Below are positions 53,945 to 63,807 of a stretch of DNA of 64,000 nt, in pieces. Position 1 is the first letter of the stretch; each line of letters begins with the position of its first letter. Source of the DNA: Roseospira visakhapatnamensis (lineage in GTDB: Bacteria > Pseudomonadota > Alphaproteobacteria > Rhodospirillales > Rhodospirillaceae); NCBI RefSeq assembly GCF_014197915.1, contig NZ_JACIGK010000012.1:62001-126000 (forward strand), given 5' to 3'. Position numbers and translations under genes: made by a program. A model generated the notes under the pieces. That model did not search any database, was not told where the DNA came from, and worked only from the letters and a program-made list of their open reading frames with translations.

Positions 53945-53964
53945 ATATAAAGATATCTTTATAT
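53945..53964. promoter_or_regulatory. Perfect 20-bp palindrome upstream of ahcY, candidate SahR operator
   Basis: ATATAAAGATATCTTTATAT is a perfect palindrome in otherwise GC-rich DNA, 120 bp upstream of the ahcY start. Its form (AT-rich, AAAGATATCTTT core) resembles sites of ArsR-family regulators of methionine-cycle genes such as SahR; the match is recalled, not searched. No regulator gene is in this window. The remaining 53826-54205 shows no supported gene. Confidence 0.6.
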
Positions 53965-54205
53965 GTTTATCAAGAGGGTTCTGGAGAGGGAGCCGAGGCT
54001 TTGTCGCGGCCCGTCGAGGCGGCGGCGGACGGGGGCATCACCACCCAAGAGGGCGCGCCGGCCGTGTTTCGCGATCGCGGGGCGACGTACTATGGTGATG
54101 ACACGGACCCCAACCTCGCCCGTGCCCGCCGGACCCTGGCTGACCTGACGGGTGGCGAGACCATGGCGGCGCGGGGGCCACGGATCTGGATGGGGGAGGC
54201 GAACG

Positions 54206-54958
54206 GTGGGTCTGGCAAGCGGGGCGTTCGACGCCTGGTCCGGCGGTCCCATGACCGTCGCGGTGGGGATCGCCATCGGCGTCACTCTGCTGGTCGCCGT
54301 GCTCGCGGTGCGTCAGGGGCGCCGGGACTCCGCGCACAGAGTCGCCGTCCGGCGTGAACGACCGGGGTTCGAGCGGCCGACGCCGTCCCGACCGGGTCGC
54401 GCCGTCCGGCGCATGCGCGAGGGCGGATCGCGTACCTCCTGGCGCTTCGTCGGCGTGTTGGCCGTGCTGATCGCCGCCGTGACACTGATCAGTGATCACC
54501 GGGCGCGCGATAGGCTGCTGGACTGGGCGCCCGTGATGGACGAGTGGGCCGAGGCGCTGGGGATCCCGCGTCCGGCGCCGGGCCGGGGCCTGACATTGGA
54601 GACCGGGGTGCCGACGCGGACGGTGGTGAACGGCACGGACACGCTGGTGGTGGGCGGGACCATCGTCAACGCCGGCGACCGGTCCCGTCCGGTGCCCGAT
54701 CTGCGGCTGGTGCTGAGCAACGACGCCGGCGACACCGTGCGCGAGGTCGTGAGGCCGGCCCTGATGGAAACCGTGGCCCCCGGCCAGCGGATCCCCTTCC
54801 GGATCTCGGTGGGCATCCCGGGGGACATCCCGCGCCCGGACGCGACCACGGTCGCGGTCACCTTCGTGCGTCGCGGCACGGCCCAGGGTCCGCCGGAGAC
54901 CGGTCCTCCGGCCGGCGACGGCCCAGGCGCGCGCACCGGCAAACCGACCCGGCCGTGA
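54206..54958 (+). CDS. DUF3426-like membrane protein without a zinc ribbon
   Basis: The 250-residue product has two membrane segments (VAVGIAIGVTLLVAVLAVR and RFVGVLAVLIAAVTLIS) separated by a very basic loop, then a DUF3426-like beta domain: GRGLTLETGVPTRTVVNGTD followed by TLVVGGTIVNAGDRSRPVPD and VAPGQRIPFRISV. It closely parallels the C-terminus of the protein at 50689 but lacks its zinc ribbon and acidic region. A GTG start at 54206 is chosen because GGGGGAGG lies 5-12 nt upstream; an ATG at 54251 is an alternative. The function is unknown. Confidence 0.7.
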   Translation: MGLASGAFDAWSGGPMTVAVGIAIGVTLLVAVLAVRQGRRDSAHRVAVRRERPGFERPTPSRPGRAVRRMREGGSRTSWRFVGVLAVLIAAVTLISDHRARDRLLDWAPVMDEWAEALGIPRPAPGRGLTLETGVPTRTVVNGTDTLVVGGTIVNAGDRSRPVPDLRLVLSNDAGDTVREVVRPALMETVAPGQRIPFRISVGIPGDIPRPDATTVAVTFVRRGTAQGPPETGPPAGDGPGARTGKPTRP

Positions 54959-55258
54959 TCCGCCGGCGGCGCCGCATCCGCTGCCTCGCGCGTCCTTGGG
55001 GCGTGGCGACCGGTCGGTGATCGCCACCAGGCCCCGAGTCTCCGGCGCGAGTCCCGGACTGGGCGCGCGCCCGCCGTGACGGCGGCCGGGGGGGGCCTGA
55101 ATAAATCACCAGGAATCCGGAAAAGCCCTACTTCTGACGCGAAACCGCCACACTTCGCTGTTGCGGTATGCCCGCTAATCGCCTGGACGTGATTGGTGCC
55201 GCTGTGCTGCATTGCCCACCGTGTCACCACGTCCCCCCTCGCCGGAGCTGTGTCATCC
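54959..55258. promoter_or_regulatory. Intergenic region upstream of opgG
   Basis: About 300 bp with no supported gene. A less GC-rich patch (55100-55170) probably holds the opgG promoter. I recognise no specific operator. Confidence 0.4.
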
Positions 55259-56854
55259 ATGTTGACTGCCGCACCGCCCTCCGCCTCCGTCACGCGCCGC
55301 GCCCTCCTGTCCGGGGCGGCCGGCGTGGCGGGGCTGGCCGCCGCCGGCCTTCCCCCGATCCGCCTGGTGCACGCCCAGGATCAGGGTCCCGTCAGCGTGT
55401 TCGACACCCTGATCGACAAGGCCGCGCGCCTGGCCGGCGAGGCCTACCAGCCGCCGCCCGTGACCGTGCCCAAGACCCTGATGGATCTGGACTACGACGA
55501 CTTCCGGAAGATCCGCTTCCGGCGGGACCAGGCGCTGTGGCGGGGGGAGGTTCCGTTCGAGCTTCAGATGCTGCACCTGGGGGGGTACCTGCGCTCTCCG
55601 GTCTCCGTGTTCTCGACCGAGAACGGCGCCATCACCCCCCTGACCTATCGCCCCGGTCTGTTCGATTTCAGCGACTCCCGCATCGATCCGGCCGGCTTCG
55701 GCGACATCGGCTTCTCGGGCGTGCGCGTCCACTACCCCCTGAACCGCCATGACGTCATGGACGATCTGGTGGTGTTCCAGGGGGCCAGTTACTTCCGCGC
55801 GCTGTGCGCCGGCAGCGTCTACGGCCTGTCCGCGCGCGGTATCGCGGTGAACACCGCGCATCACGACGGCGAGGAGTTCCCGGCCTTCACCGAGCTGTAC
55901 GTGGAGCGACCGGACCCGCTGGCGCGGTCGATCGTCCTTCACGCGCTTCTCGACGGGCCGTCGGTGACCGGCGCCTACCGGTTCGAGATCACCCCCGGCG
56001 CCACGACGCGCACCACGGTCCAGGCACGCCTGTTCGCGCGCCAGCCGGTGCCGCAGCTGGGCATGGGGGTGCTGACCAGCATGTTCGACTTCGCGCCCAT
56101 CGACCGCGCGGGTGTCGATGACTTCCGCCCCCGGGTCCACGACTCGCAGGGGCTGTCCATCCAGACGGCCACCGGGGAGTGGCTGTGGCGGCCGCTGACG
56201 AACCCCGATCGCCTCGCGGTGAATACCTTCAGCCTCCAGGGTCCGAAGGGCTTCGGGCTCATGCAGCGAATGCGGGCGTTCCCGGAGTACCAGGACCTGG
56301 AGGCGAGGTACCACCTGCGGCCCAGCGCCTGGGTGACCCCGCGCGGCGACTGGGGCGCGGGCGAGGTCGTTCTGGTGGAAATTCCGACTCCCGACGAAAC
56401 CAACGACAACATTGTCGCGTTCTGGAAACCGGCGCAGCCGTTCGAGCCCGGGCAGCCGCTGTCCCTGGACTACGACATCGACTGGACCCTCGACGATCCG
56501 GACCATGCGCTCGCGTGGTGCCACACCACGCTGGCCGGCCGGTTCGGCGTGGTCGGGGTGCCGGTCAGCGAGTCCGAGCGACGGCTGGGCCGCAAGTGGG
56601 TGATCGACTTCGTCGGCGGCCCGCTGTGCAACCTCCGCGATGCCGGCGTGGTGGAGGTGGTCGCGTCGGTCGGGGGGGGGCGGATCGAGCCGCCGGTACA
56701 CACCCTGAATGACCTGTCGGGAGGGGTGCGGGTCTACCTGGACTCGGTCGCCGAGGGCGACGGGCCGATGAACCTGCGCTGCCATCTCGCCCGGGGGGGG
56801 ACGCCGGTGTCCGAGACCTGGACGGTCCAGTGGCGGGCGGACACCGCCGCGTGA
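55259..56854 (+). CDS. opgG: Periplasmic glucan biosynthesis protein OpgG
   Basis: OpgG acts in the periplasm on osmoregulated glucans made by OpgH. The 531-residue precursor has a twin-arginine-type signal (TRRALLSGAAGVAGLAAAG, cleavage near VHAQD). The mature protein carries the MdoG pattern: YDDFRKIRFRRDQALWRGE, FQLMHLGG-like ELQMLHLGGYLRSPV, GASYFRALCAGSVYGLSARG, FPAFTELYVERP and a C-terminal Ig-like domain ending near TWTVQWRAD. The start at 55259 has the signal sequence directly behind it. It lies upstream of opgH with one small gene between. Confidence 0.93.
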   Translation: MLTAAPPSASVTRRALLSGAAGVAGLAAAGLPPIRLVHAQDQGPVSVFDTLIDKAARLAGEAYQPPPVTVPKTLMDLDYDDFRKIRFRRDQALWRGEVPFELQMLHLGGYLRSPVSVFSTENGAITPLTYRPGLFDFSDSRIDPAGFGDIGFSGVRVHYPLNRHDVMDDLVVFQGASYFRALCAGSVYGLSARGIAVNTAHHDGEEFPAFTELYVERPDPLARSIVLHALLDGPSVTGAYRFEITPGATTRTTVQARLFARQPVPQLGMGVLTSMFDFAPIDRAGVDDFRPRVHDSQGLSIQTATGEWLWRPLTNPDRLAVNTFSLQGPKGFGLMQRMRAFPEYQDLEARYHLRPSAWVTPRGDWGAGEVVLVEIPTPDETNDNIVAFWKPAQPFEPGQPLSLDYDIDWTLDDPDHALAWCHTTLAGRFGVVGVPVSESERRLGRKWVIDFVGGPLCNLRDAGVVEVVASVGGGRIEPPVHTLNDLSGGVRVYLDSVAEGDGPMNLRCHLARGGTPVSETWTVQWRADTAA

Positions 56855-56873
56855 CGATGAGGGAGCCAAGCCG

Positions 56874-57320
56874 ATGACCTTGATGTCAAAGCGAAGCCTG
56901 GAGGACCTGCTGGCGGACACGGCCCGGTCCTACCTGATCCGCGCCTGCCGGCTGGAGGATACGGTCGCGGACGGCGTGGCCCGACAGGCGGCGCATCGGG
57001 TCGCGGCCAGCCTCGGTCCGATGTCGATCCAGGATGCCCAGCCGGCCGTGGTCCGGACCGCCCGCCAGATGGCGCGGGACCTGCCCGGGCGGCCCAGGCC
57101 CGATGCCCGGCCCCTGGTGCCCGAGGCGGACGGACGGCCGATGCGGGAACAGCCGCTGGATCCCCTGACCCTGGCGGAACTGGGTGACCGCTCCCGCCGG
57201 AGCGGGCGCCGGCTGATCGGCCGCCTGCCGACGCTGCTGTCCACGGCCCTGGCGGTTCCGGCGCTGGGGCTCGCGATGCTGGGGATCTCGTCGGTCACGC
57301 CCACGGATCCGCCCGTTTGA
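56874..57320 (+). CDS. Small protein between opgG and opgH, one membrane helix
   Basis: The 148-residue product has a helical N-terminal half (SLEDLLADTARSYLIRACRL, RQAAHRVAASLG), a Pro/Arg-rich middle and a C-terminal membrane segment (LPTLLSTALAVPALGLAMLGI). GGGAGCC precedes the ATG. It lies 19 nt after opgG and 47 nt before opgH, so it is co-transcribed with both. I recognise no family. It might replace the N-terminal cytoplasmic region that longer OpgH proteins carry. Just after the stop, a 12-13-bp unit (GATCCGCCCGTTT) is repeated about three times. Confidence 0.6.
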   Translation: MTLMSKRSLEDLLADTARSYLIRACRLEDTVADGVARQAAHRVAASLGPMSIQDAQPAVVRTARQMARDLPGRPRPDARPLVPEADGRPMREQPLDPLTLAELGDRSRRSGRRLIGRLPTLLSTALAVPALGLAMLGISSVTPTDPPV

Positions 57321-57367
57321 TCCGCCCGTTTGATCCGCCCGCCGGATCGCCGCCGACTGGATAGGCC

Positions 57368-59461
57368 ATGGTGACGCACCGCCGTCTGTTCCTGTTCTGC
57401 GTGATGGTCATCACGCTGACCGCCACCCAATCCTTCATGCAGGTGCTGGCCGCCAACGGGCTGTCGCCGCTGCATGTCGCGCTGATCGTGGTGTTCGTGC
57501 CGCTGGCCGCCTGGCTGGCGCAGTCGTTCTGCACCCTCACCGCCGGGGCCTTGCTGCTGGCGTCGCGGCGGGTGCGTGCCGGCTGGTCGTCGTCCCTGGA
57601 TCCGACGGACCGCGCCGCCGGGCTGGACCCGGCGCTGGCGCGCGTGGCCCTGGTGATGCCGGTGTACAACGAGGACACGGCCCGTGTGTTCGCCGGGGTG
57701 GCGGCGATGCGCGACGATCTGGCGCGGCTGGGCGTCGCCAGTCGGTTCGACGTGTTCGTGATCTCGGACACCACCGACCCGGACATCTGGCTCGCGGAAT
57801 CGGAAGCCTGGCGCATCGAGCGCGAGAGGGCCGGCGATCTGCCGGCGATCTACTATCGGCGCCGGCTGGACAATGCCCGGCGCAAGACCGGCAACATCGA
57901 GGACTTCGTCGAGCGCTGGGGCGGTGCCTATGGCGCCATGGTCACCCTGGACGCGGACAGCATCCTCGATGCCCGCACCATCTGGCACCTGACCCGGCGG
58001 CTGGACGCCCGCCCACGCACGGCGCTGATCCAGGCGGCGCCCAAGCTGGTGCGGGGCGAGACCCTGTTCTCGCGGCTGTTGCAGTTCGCCGGCGACGTCT
58101 ACGGTCCCCTCAGTGCCGCCGGCATCGCCTTCTGGGCGGGGGGCGAGGGAAACTACTGGGGGCACAACGCCATCATCCGGCTGAGCGCCTTCGCGCGCTG
58201 CTGCGGCCTGCCCAAGCTGCCCGGGCGCGAGCCGCTGGGCGGCGAGATCCTGAGCCACGACTTCGTGGAGGCGGCGCTGTTGCGGCGCTTCGGCTGGCGC
58301 GTGGAAATCGCCTGGGACCTGACGGGCAGCTACGAGGAGGCGCCGCCCACCCTGTCGGACTTCATGGTGCGCGACCGGCGCTGGTGCCAGGGCAACCTTC
58401 AGCACGGGCGGATTCTGATCGCCCGTCGCCTGCATTGGGTCAGCCGGGCGCATCTGCTGACCGGCATCATGAGCTACCTGACCTCGCCGCTCTGGCTTCT
58501 GTTCCTGGTGCTGGCGGGCCTGCAGGCCTGGACCCTGTCGGTCGCCGAGCCCGTGTACTTCCAGGACGGCACGCCCTGGCCGACGTGGCCGGTGTCCCGC
58601 GAGGACGAGGCCGCCGTGCTGGTGATCAGCATGATGGGGCTGCTGTTCCTGCCCAAGCTCTGGGGGTTGCTGCTGGCGCTCGCCGACGGCCGGACCCGGC
58701 GGGCGCGGGGCGGCGGGGTCCGCCTGGTGGCGGGCGTGCTGGTCGAGACCGTGCTGTCCGCGCTGGTGGCGCCGGTGATGATGATCCGCCACACGCGCTT
58801 CGTGATCGCCATCCTGACGGGGTCCGGGGTCGGCTGGGCCCCGCAGCGACGCAAGGCCGAGCACCTGACCCTGGGCGAGGCCATCGGGGCGAACCTGGAC
58901 GTCCTGGCCATCGGCCTTTCGGCGACCGTCGCCGTCCTGATGTATGCGCCGTCCCTGGGGTGGTGGCTGGTGCCGGTGCTGGCCGGCCTGGTCGGCGCGC
59001 CGCTGCTGAGCCTGCTGCTTGACACCGGAGGGTCCGATACGCCGCTGGCGCGCTGGGGCCTGCTGACCATTCCGGAGGATCGCGAGCCGCCGGCGGTGTT
59101 GCGGGCGGTGGACCGTCACGAGGCCCGCTTCGTCGAGGCGCTGGCCACCACCGCCGAGGATCGCCTGGCCACCGTGCTGCTGGACCCGGAGATCAACGCC
59201 CGGCACTGCGCGGTGGTCTCGGAGATCGGGGGCACGTCTCGGTTGCCGACGGAGACGGTGCGCCGCGCCGAGGTCACGGCCATCCACCTGGGACCCGCGT
59301 TCCTGACCCGCGACGAGCGGCGCGCCCTGCTGGAATCTCCGGACAGCCTGCGCCGGGCGCACGATGCCCTGTGGGCGGACCGGGCCGAGATGGGCGTGGA
59401 TCACGCGCCCGGCGGCATGGGGCCGGACGAGTTGCGACCCGCCGCCCCGGCCGCGGAGTGA
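57368..59461 (+). CDS. opgH: Glucan biosynthesis glucosyltransferase OpgH
   Basis: This inner-membrane GT2 enzyme polymerises beta-1,2-glucan chains and moves them to the periplasm. The 697-residue protein has two N-terminal helices, a cytoplasmic GT2 domain (VALVMPVYNEDTARVFAGVA; VTLDADSILDARTIW; SHDFVEAALLRRFGW; RDRRWCQGNLQH, the QxxRW-type motif) and about five C-terminal helices. The C-terminal tail is acidic. It is shorter at the N-terminus than the E. coli protein. The ATG at 57368 fits the start of the first membrane helix. Confidence 0.95.
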   Translation: MVTHRRLFLFCVMVITLTATQSFMQVLAANGLSPLHVALIVVFVPLAAWLAQSFCTLTAGALLLASRRVRAGWSSSLDPTDRAAGLDPALARVALVMPVYNEDTARVFAGVAAMRDDLARLGVASRFDVFVISDTTDPDIWLAESEAWRIERERAGDLPAIYYRRRLDNARRKTGNIEDFVERWGGAYGAMVTLDADSILDARTIWHLTRRLDARPRTALIQAAPKLVRGETLFSRLLQFAGDVYGPLSAAGIAFWAGGEGNYWGHNAIIRLSAFARCCGLPKLPGREPLGGEILSHDFVEAALLRRFGWRVEIAWDLTGSYEEAPPTLSDFMVRDRRWCQGNLQHGRILIARRLHWVSRAHLLTGIMSYLTSPLWLLFLVLAGLQAWTLSVAEPVYFQDGTPWPTWPVSREDEAAVLVISMMGLLFLPKLWGLLLALADGRTRRARGGGVRLVAGVLVETVLSALVAPVMMIRHTRFVIAILTGSGVGWAPQRRKAEHLTLGEAIGANLDVLAIGLSATVAVLMYAPSLGWWLVPVLAGLVGAPLLSLLLDTGGSDTPLARWGLLTIPEDREPPAVLRAVDRHEARFVEALATTAEDRLATVLLDPEINARHCAVVSEIGGTSRLPTETVRRAEVTAIHLGPAFLTRDERRALLESPDSLRRAHDALWADRAEMGVDHAPGGMGPDELRPAAPAAE

Positions 59462-59557
59462 GGATTTCGGGTGTTGGGCGGGAGGATGCCACCCCGCCGA
59501 ACCTCGACTTCGCGCCGCCGATCGGGGCCGCGCCCGTGCCCCTGTTGTCAACAGGCT

Positions 59558-60319
59558 CTATTCGGCCGGTGCCGTTCCACCCAGGGCCGCCGGCACCGGC
59601 ACGGTGATCTCGCGACCGACGACTGTCTGGCCCAGCGTGGCCAGCACATGCTCGGCCACCAGGGCCACCACCTGATCGCGGCGGAGGCCACGGGTGGTGC
59701 TGTCCGCCCAGCCGCTCCAGAGCGGCGTGCCGTCGCGCTGATCGCGCACCAGCAGTTCCAGGCGCAGCACGGCGCCGAAGGCGCTCCGGTCCTGGGACAG
59801 CACCAGCCCATGGGGCGCGCCCCGTCCCCGCAGGTCCGTGACCGGGATGCCCCGGGGCAGGCCCTCCGGCTGGCCCCAACGGGCGCCGGCCTGCCGGGTC
59901 GCGCTGATGCCCCGGGTGTGGTGGATCGGCCGGGGCTCCAGCGCGCCCATCACCGCCGCCGCCTTCGGAGGTGCGCCGGCCGGGATCACATACAGGCTGT
60001 AGCTGAGGTCCAGGGGTGTCGGCGCCGCGCCGCGCCCGCCCACGACCGCCAGCGTCTCTTCAAGGCTCGCCATGATGCGGCGGTGCTGGGGGGCGTCGTC
60101 ATGGCCTTGGAGCACCAGGGCCGCGCCGGTCGGCATCGGCGCGTGGGCGGCCGCGCTGATGGTGACGCGCAGCGGCGGCACGGTGGGGTCCCAGGTGGAG
60201 GTCAGGGGCGGCGGATCCTCCAGCGCCCAGGCCGGGGGCGCGAGGCGTGCCGCCGGGCCGGCGGCCAACAGGGTCACGGCCAGGGCCAGGATGAGGCAGG
60301 CGCGGCGCGGGGCGGGCAT
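59558..60319 (-). CDS. Exported protein of unknown function
   Basis: The 253-residue product has a signal peptide (RRACLILALAVTLLAAGPAAR) and a mature part with VPPLRVTISAAAHAPMP, TPLDLSYSLYVIPAGAPPK, RLELLVRDQRDGTPLWSGW and VVALVAEHVLATLGQTVVG. The last parts resemble small envelope-associated proteins that assemble like DUF4136/CsgG-type lipoproteins, but the link is weak. The ATG at 60319 has AAAGGAC upstream. It converges with opgH and is 70 bases downstream of the cyclic-nucleotide-binding gene, possibly in one transcript. Confidence 0.65.
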   Translation of the reverse strand: MPAPRRACLILALAVTLLAAGPAARLAPPAWALEDPPPLTSTWDPTVPPLRVTISAAAHAPMPTGAALVLQGHDDAPQHRRIMASLEETLAVVGGRGAAPTPLDLSYSLYVIPAGAPPKAAAVMGALEPRPIHHTRGISATRQAGARWGQPEGLPRGIPVTDLRGRGAPHGLVLSQDRSAFGAVLRLELLVRDQRDGTPLWSGWADSTTRGLRRDQVVALVAEHVLATLGQTVVGREITVPVPAALGGTAPAE

Positions 60320-60389
60320 CGAGTGGAGTCCTTTCGCGGGGTCCGGGAGTGGCCGGGGCGGCCGGGAGTCGGCCGCCGCCATGGCGCCG

Positions 60390-60815
60390 TCAGCGGATGC
60401 CCAGGATCAGGCGCACGTTCTCGGCACTGATCGAGCGGATGATGGTGACGAAGCGTTCCAGCAGCATGCGGGTGACGGGATCGGTGCGCGCCAGGTGGAA
60501 CTGGAACGCTTCCTTGGGGATCACGGTCACCTCCGTGGTCTCCAGGGCGCGCACGGTGGCGCTGCGCGGGCTGTCGTCGATCAGGGCCATTTCGCCGACG
60601 ATGGTGCCCGGGCCGTCCACGGCGATGACCACCTCGGCGGATCCGAAGCGGCGCGACACCTCCAGGCGGCCGTGCCGGACCACGTAGGCCCGGTCGCCGG
60701 TGTCGCCCTCGCGAAACAGGACTTCGCCCGGCGTCAGGGTCAGCATGGTCTCCAGGGGGCCCGCCGAGGTTCCCTCGGGCGGTGTCCCCGCCGTGGCATG
60801 GTTGTCCGCTCTCAT
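60390..60815 (-). CDS. Cyclic nucleotide-binding-domain protein
   Basis: The 141-residue product is a single Crp-like sensor domain: LTPGEVLFREGDTGDRAYVV, GRLEVSRRFGSAEVVIAV, GTIVGEMALIDDSPRSATVR (the phosphate-binding GE...R/SA segment) and VTVIPKEAFQFHLARTDPV. There is no DNA-binding helix-turn-helix, so it is not a complete Crp/Fnr regulator. Such stand-alone domains may act on partner proteins. The start at 60815 has GGAGGG 7 nt upstream. It lies upstream of the exported protein gene. Confidence 0.85.
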   Translation of the reverse strand: MRADNHATAGTPPEGTSAGPLETMLTLTPGEVLFREGDTGDRAYVVRHGRLEVSRRFGSAEVVIAVDGPGTIVGEMALIDDSPRSATVRALETTEVTVIPKEAFQFHLARTDPVTRMLLERFVTIIRSISAENVRLILGIR

Positions 60816-61641
60816 GCGGTTGCCCTCCGTTCGCGGACCGGCGGACCTGTCGTCGCGGTTTGGGTCAACGGCGACCAACACGCCAGCGACGTCGCGGCAG
60901 TGTAGTCGGCCGAGTCGATCGTGACCAGCCCCCCCGGTGCGTTGCGTCCGGGGAATGGGGCATTCGATTGGATATCCAAACGATATATCAGTATGAAAAT
61001 AGATAAGACAATAGTATGGACTCGCCGCAAGTTCATCGAGCGAGTTTGCACAAATATAAACCAAGAACCTATTTTGCTGTCTGTTTTTTAGGCGCTAGAG
61101 TTTATTGTTGTATATAGTGCAGACATGCCCATGTTGTTTTTCAACCGACTGTGGTATGATTGTTCCCGGTAAAATAAAATGCGACTCAAAATGGCGTGAT
61201 CGGATCGAGATCGGCGTCGTGTGGTGTTCCCCGAGCCGGTCCGACCGTGTCCATACGTCTGGTCAACGGAGGGCTGTCGTTCATGTCACACGACTCCAGG
61301 TCATCATGGCACAGCCGTTATTGGTGAGTAACGAGTAGAGCTCGCGCTAAAATGTAAGGACCCAATGTTCCGATCCGGCGAAGAGGCGAGACCCGCAACC
61401 GTCTTTCTGGACCGAAAGAAGACTGTCTTCATGGGGTGGCCGGCACGCCGACACGCGGAAACCGTCCGCTCAGTCTCGGGGGACGCGACATGGTGGATCC
61501 TGCTCGCCCGGCGAGTCCCCTCATCCAGGGCCGTCCCGCGCGTCTTGGACGAGCGGGCGGGCAGGCGTCATCCACGGGCGTCGCGGCACGTCCCATGGCC
61601 GTCGGATCGATTGTCCCCTGTTCAGTGAAGGACCCGTGTTC
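60816..61641. promoter_or_regulatory. AT-rich intergenic region between the CNBD gene and a chemoreceptor
   Basis: This 826-bp stretch contains no supported gene. Its part 60955-61190 is much richer in A and T than the rest of the window and may be a promoter zone or the scar of foreign DNA. Near 61400-61425 there are small hairpins (TCTTTCTGGACCGAAAGA and GAAGACTGTCTTC). I see no integrase, transposase or terminal repeats. Confidence 0.45.
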
Positions 61642-63807
61642 ATGTCGCGTCTGTTAGCGTCGTATCGCATTGCCGTCATGCTGCCCCTGGTGATTGGTGT
61701 CATGGCGCTGTTGTCCGTGGTCATCACCGGCGGCCTAGCCTACTGGCACGCGGCCGAGGAAATGACCGAGGAAGCGAAGGGCAAGCTGATCGCCCTGCGC
61801 GAGGGGCGGGCCGGTGCCTTGACGGACTATCTGTCGGGCATCGATGCCGATCTGGCGGTGGTCGCCGCCGACGAGACCGTCGCCGAGGCGCTCCGGCGGT
61901 TCGCCGCCGCCCAAGCCGACCTGACGGGCGCTGGGGCCGACCTCACCAAAACCTTGCAGGCGGCCTATATCACGGCCAACCCCAATCCCCCGGGGGACAA
62001 GCACCGGCTGGACGCCGCCCCGGGCGGCACGGCCTATGATCAGGTTCACGGTGACGTTCATCCCTGGTTCCGGACCCTCCAGCAGCAGCGCGGCTACTAC
62101 GACGTGTTCCTGCTCGATCCCGACGGCACCGTGATCTACTCGGTGTTCAAGGAAAACGACTTCGCCACCAATATCGTGAGTGGTCGCTGGTCGGACACCG
62201 GTTTGGCCCGGGTCTTCCGCGAGGTCGTGGCCGACACCGGCCGCGCCAGGGTGGCCTTTCAGGACTTCGCCCCCTATGCCCCGTCCAACAATGCGCCGGC
62301 CAGTTTCATCGCCCGCGCGGTGACGGCGGGCGACGGGACGCTGCTGGGGGTTCTCGCCTTCCAGATGCCCATCGGCCGCATCAACGGTGTGATGCAGATC
62401 GCGGCCGGCATGGGCGACACCGGCGAGGCGTATCTGGTCGGCGAGGATGCCCTGATGCGCAGCGACTCGCGCTTTTCCGAAGAGTCCACGATCCTGTCGC
62501 GGACCGTGAACACGGCGCCGGTGCGCGAGGCCCTGACCGGCGTGTCGGGCGTGATGATCGCCGACGACTATCGCGGCCGTCCCGTGGTGTCCGCGTTCGC
62601 GCCCGTGACGGTGCATGGCGCGCGCTGGGTCGTCCTGGTCGAGGCCGACGTCGCCGAGGTGCTGGCGCCGGTGGACCGCATGAAAGGGTTCATGGTGATG
62701 GCCGGCCTGGGCATCCTGGTCTTGATGGCGGTGCTCGGCGTCGTCGTCTCGCGGGGGATCACCGTACCCCTGGGGGGGATGACCCAGGCCATGGGTCAAC
62801 TCGCCAAGGGGGACATGGCGGTGGCCATTCCCGCCGCCGATCGCCGTGACGAGATCGGCGACATGGCCCAGGCCATGGCGGTGTTCAAGGACAACGCCCT
62901 GCGAATGGAACAGATGAAGGCGGACCAGGAGGAACAGCGCCGCCAGGCCGAGATCGAACGCCGCCGGGCCCTCCTGATGATGGCCGAGCGCTTCGAGTCC
63001 CAGGTGGCCGGCGTGGTGACCAGCGTGTCCGGCGCCGCCGAGGAGATGGAAAGCTCGGCGCGCGCGCTGACCGACATCGCCGAGCGCACCACGGAACGCT
63101 CCACCACCGTCGCTGGAGTCGCCGAGCAGACCGCCTCCAACATGGAGACCGTGGCCAGCGCCACCGAGGAACTGGCGGCATCCGTGCAGGAAATCGCCCG
63201 CCAGGTGGAGCAGGCCAGTACCGTGGCCCGTGGGGCGGTCGGCGAGGCCGCGCACACCACCGAGATGGTCCAGGCCCTGGATCACGCGGCCGGCCGCATC
63301 AGCGAGGTGCTGGGCCTGATCTCCGACGTCGCCGACCAGACCAACCTGCTGGCGCTCAACGCCACCATCGAGGCGGCCCGCGCCGGGGACGCCGGCAAGG
63401 GCTTCGCCGTCGTCGCCAGCGAGGTCAAGGCCCTGGCCGGTCAGTCCGCCAAGGCCACCGAGGAAATCGGCCAGCACATCGGCCAGGTGCAGGCGAACAC
63501 CCAGGCCACGGTGACCGCCATCGACCAGTTCACCCGGACCGTGGCCCAGATCGAGGAGATCTCGGGTGCCGTCGCCGCCGCCGTGGAACAGCAGAACGCG
63601 GCCATCGGCGAGGTCAGCCGCAACACCGCCGAGGCGGCCCATGGGACCGAGGATGTCAGCCGGTCCATCAACGACGTGTCCGCCGCCGCCACGGAATCCA
63701 GCGGCGCCGCCCGTCAGGTGCTACAGGCCGCCGGGGAACTCACGCAACGGGCCAGCGAGTTGCAAGGCGAGGTGCAGGCGTTCCTGAAGCGTGTCCGCGA
63801 GTCGTGA
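61642..63807 (+). CDS. Methyl-accepting chemotaxis protein with a large periplasmic Cache-like sensor
   Basis: The 721-residue receptor has membrane helix 1 (about 9-30), a periplasmic region of about 310 residues with Cache-like features ([74 protein letters not shown]), membrane helix 2 ([20 protein letters not shown]), HAMP, and a signalling domain with [19 protein letters not shown]. The ATG at 61642 has GAAGGA 10 nt upstream; a GTG at 61636 is less well spaced. The ligand is unknown. It is a single gene. Confidence 0.92.
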   Translation: MSRLLASYRIAVMLPLVIGVMALLSVVITGGLAYWHAAEEMTEEAKGKLIALREGRAGALTDYLSGIDADLAVVAADETVAEALRRFAAAQADLTGAGADLTKTLQAAYITANPNPPGDKHRLDAAPGGTAYDQVHGDVHPWFRTLQQQRGYYDVFLLDPDGTVIYSVFKENDFATNIVSGRWSDTGLARVFREVVADTGRARVAFQDFAPYAPSNNAPASFIARAVTAGDGTLLGVLAFQMPIGRINGVMQIAAGMGDTGEAYLVGEDALMRSDSRFSEESTILSRTVNTAPVREALTGVSGVMIADDYRGRPVVSAFAPVTVHGARWVVLVEADVAEVLAPVDRMKGFMVMAGLGILVLMAVLGVVVSRGITVPLGGMTQAMGQLAKGDMAVAIPAADRRDEIGDMAQAMAVFKDNALRMEQMKADQEEQRRQAEIERRRALLMMAERFESQVAGVVTSVSGAAEEMESSARALTDIAERTTERSTTVAGVAEQTASNMETVASATEELAASVQEIARQVEQASTVARGAVGEAAHTTEMVQALDHAAGRISEVLGLISDVADQTNLLALNATIEAARAGDAGKGFAVVASEVKALAGQSAKATEEIGQHIGQVQANTQATVTAIDQFTRTVAQIEEISGAVAAAVEQQNAAIGEVSRNTAEAAHGTEDVSRSINDVSAAATESSGAARQVLQAAGELTQRASELQGEVQAFLKRVRES

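Noticed and set aside
53963-54205. A small basic open frame between the ahcY promoter and the DUF3426 gene
   Set aside because: No ribosome-binding site, Arg/Pro-rich composition and no recognisable motif.
61105-61338. A 77-codon open frame in the AT-rich gap
   Set aside because: Its Cys-rich start is suggestive, but there is no ribosome-binding site or family resemblance, and codon use does not match the neighbours.
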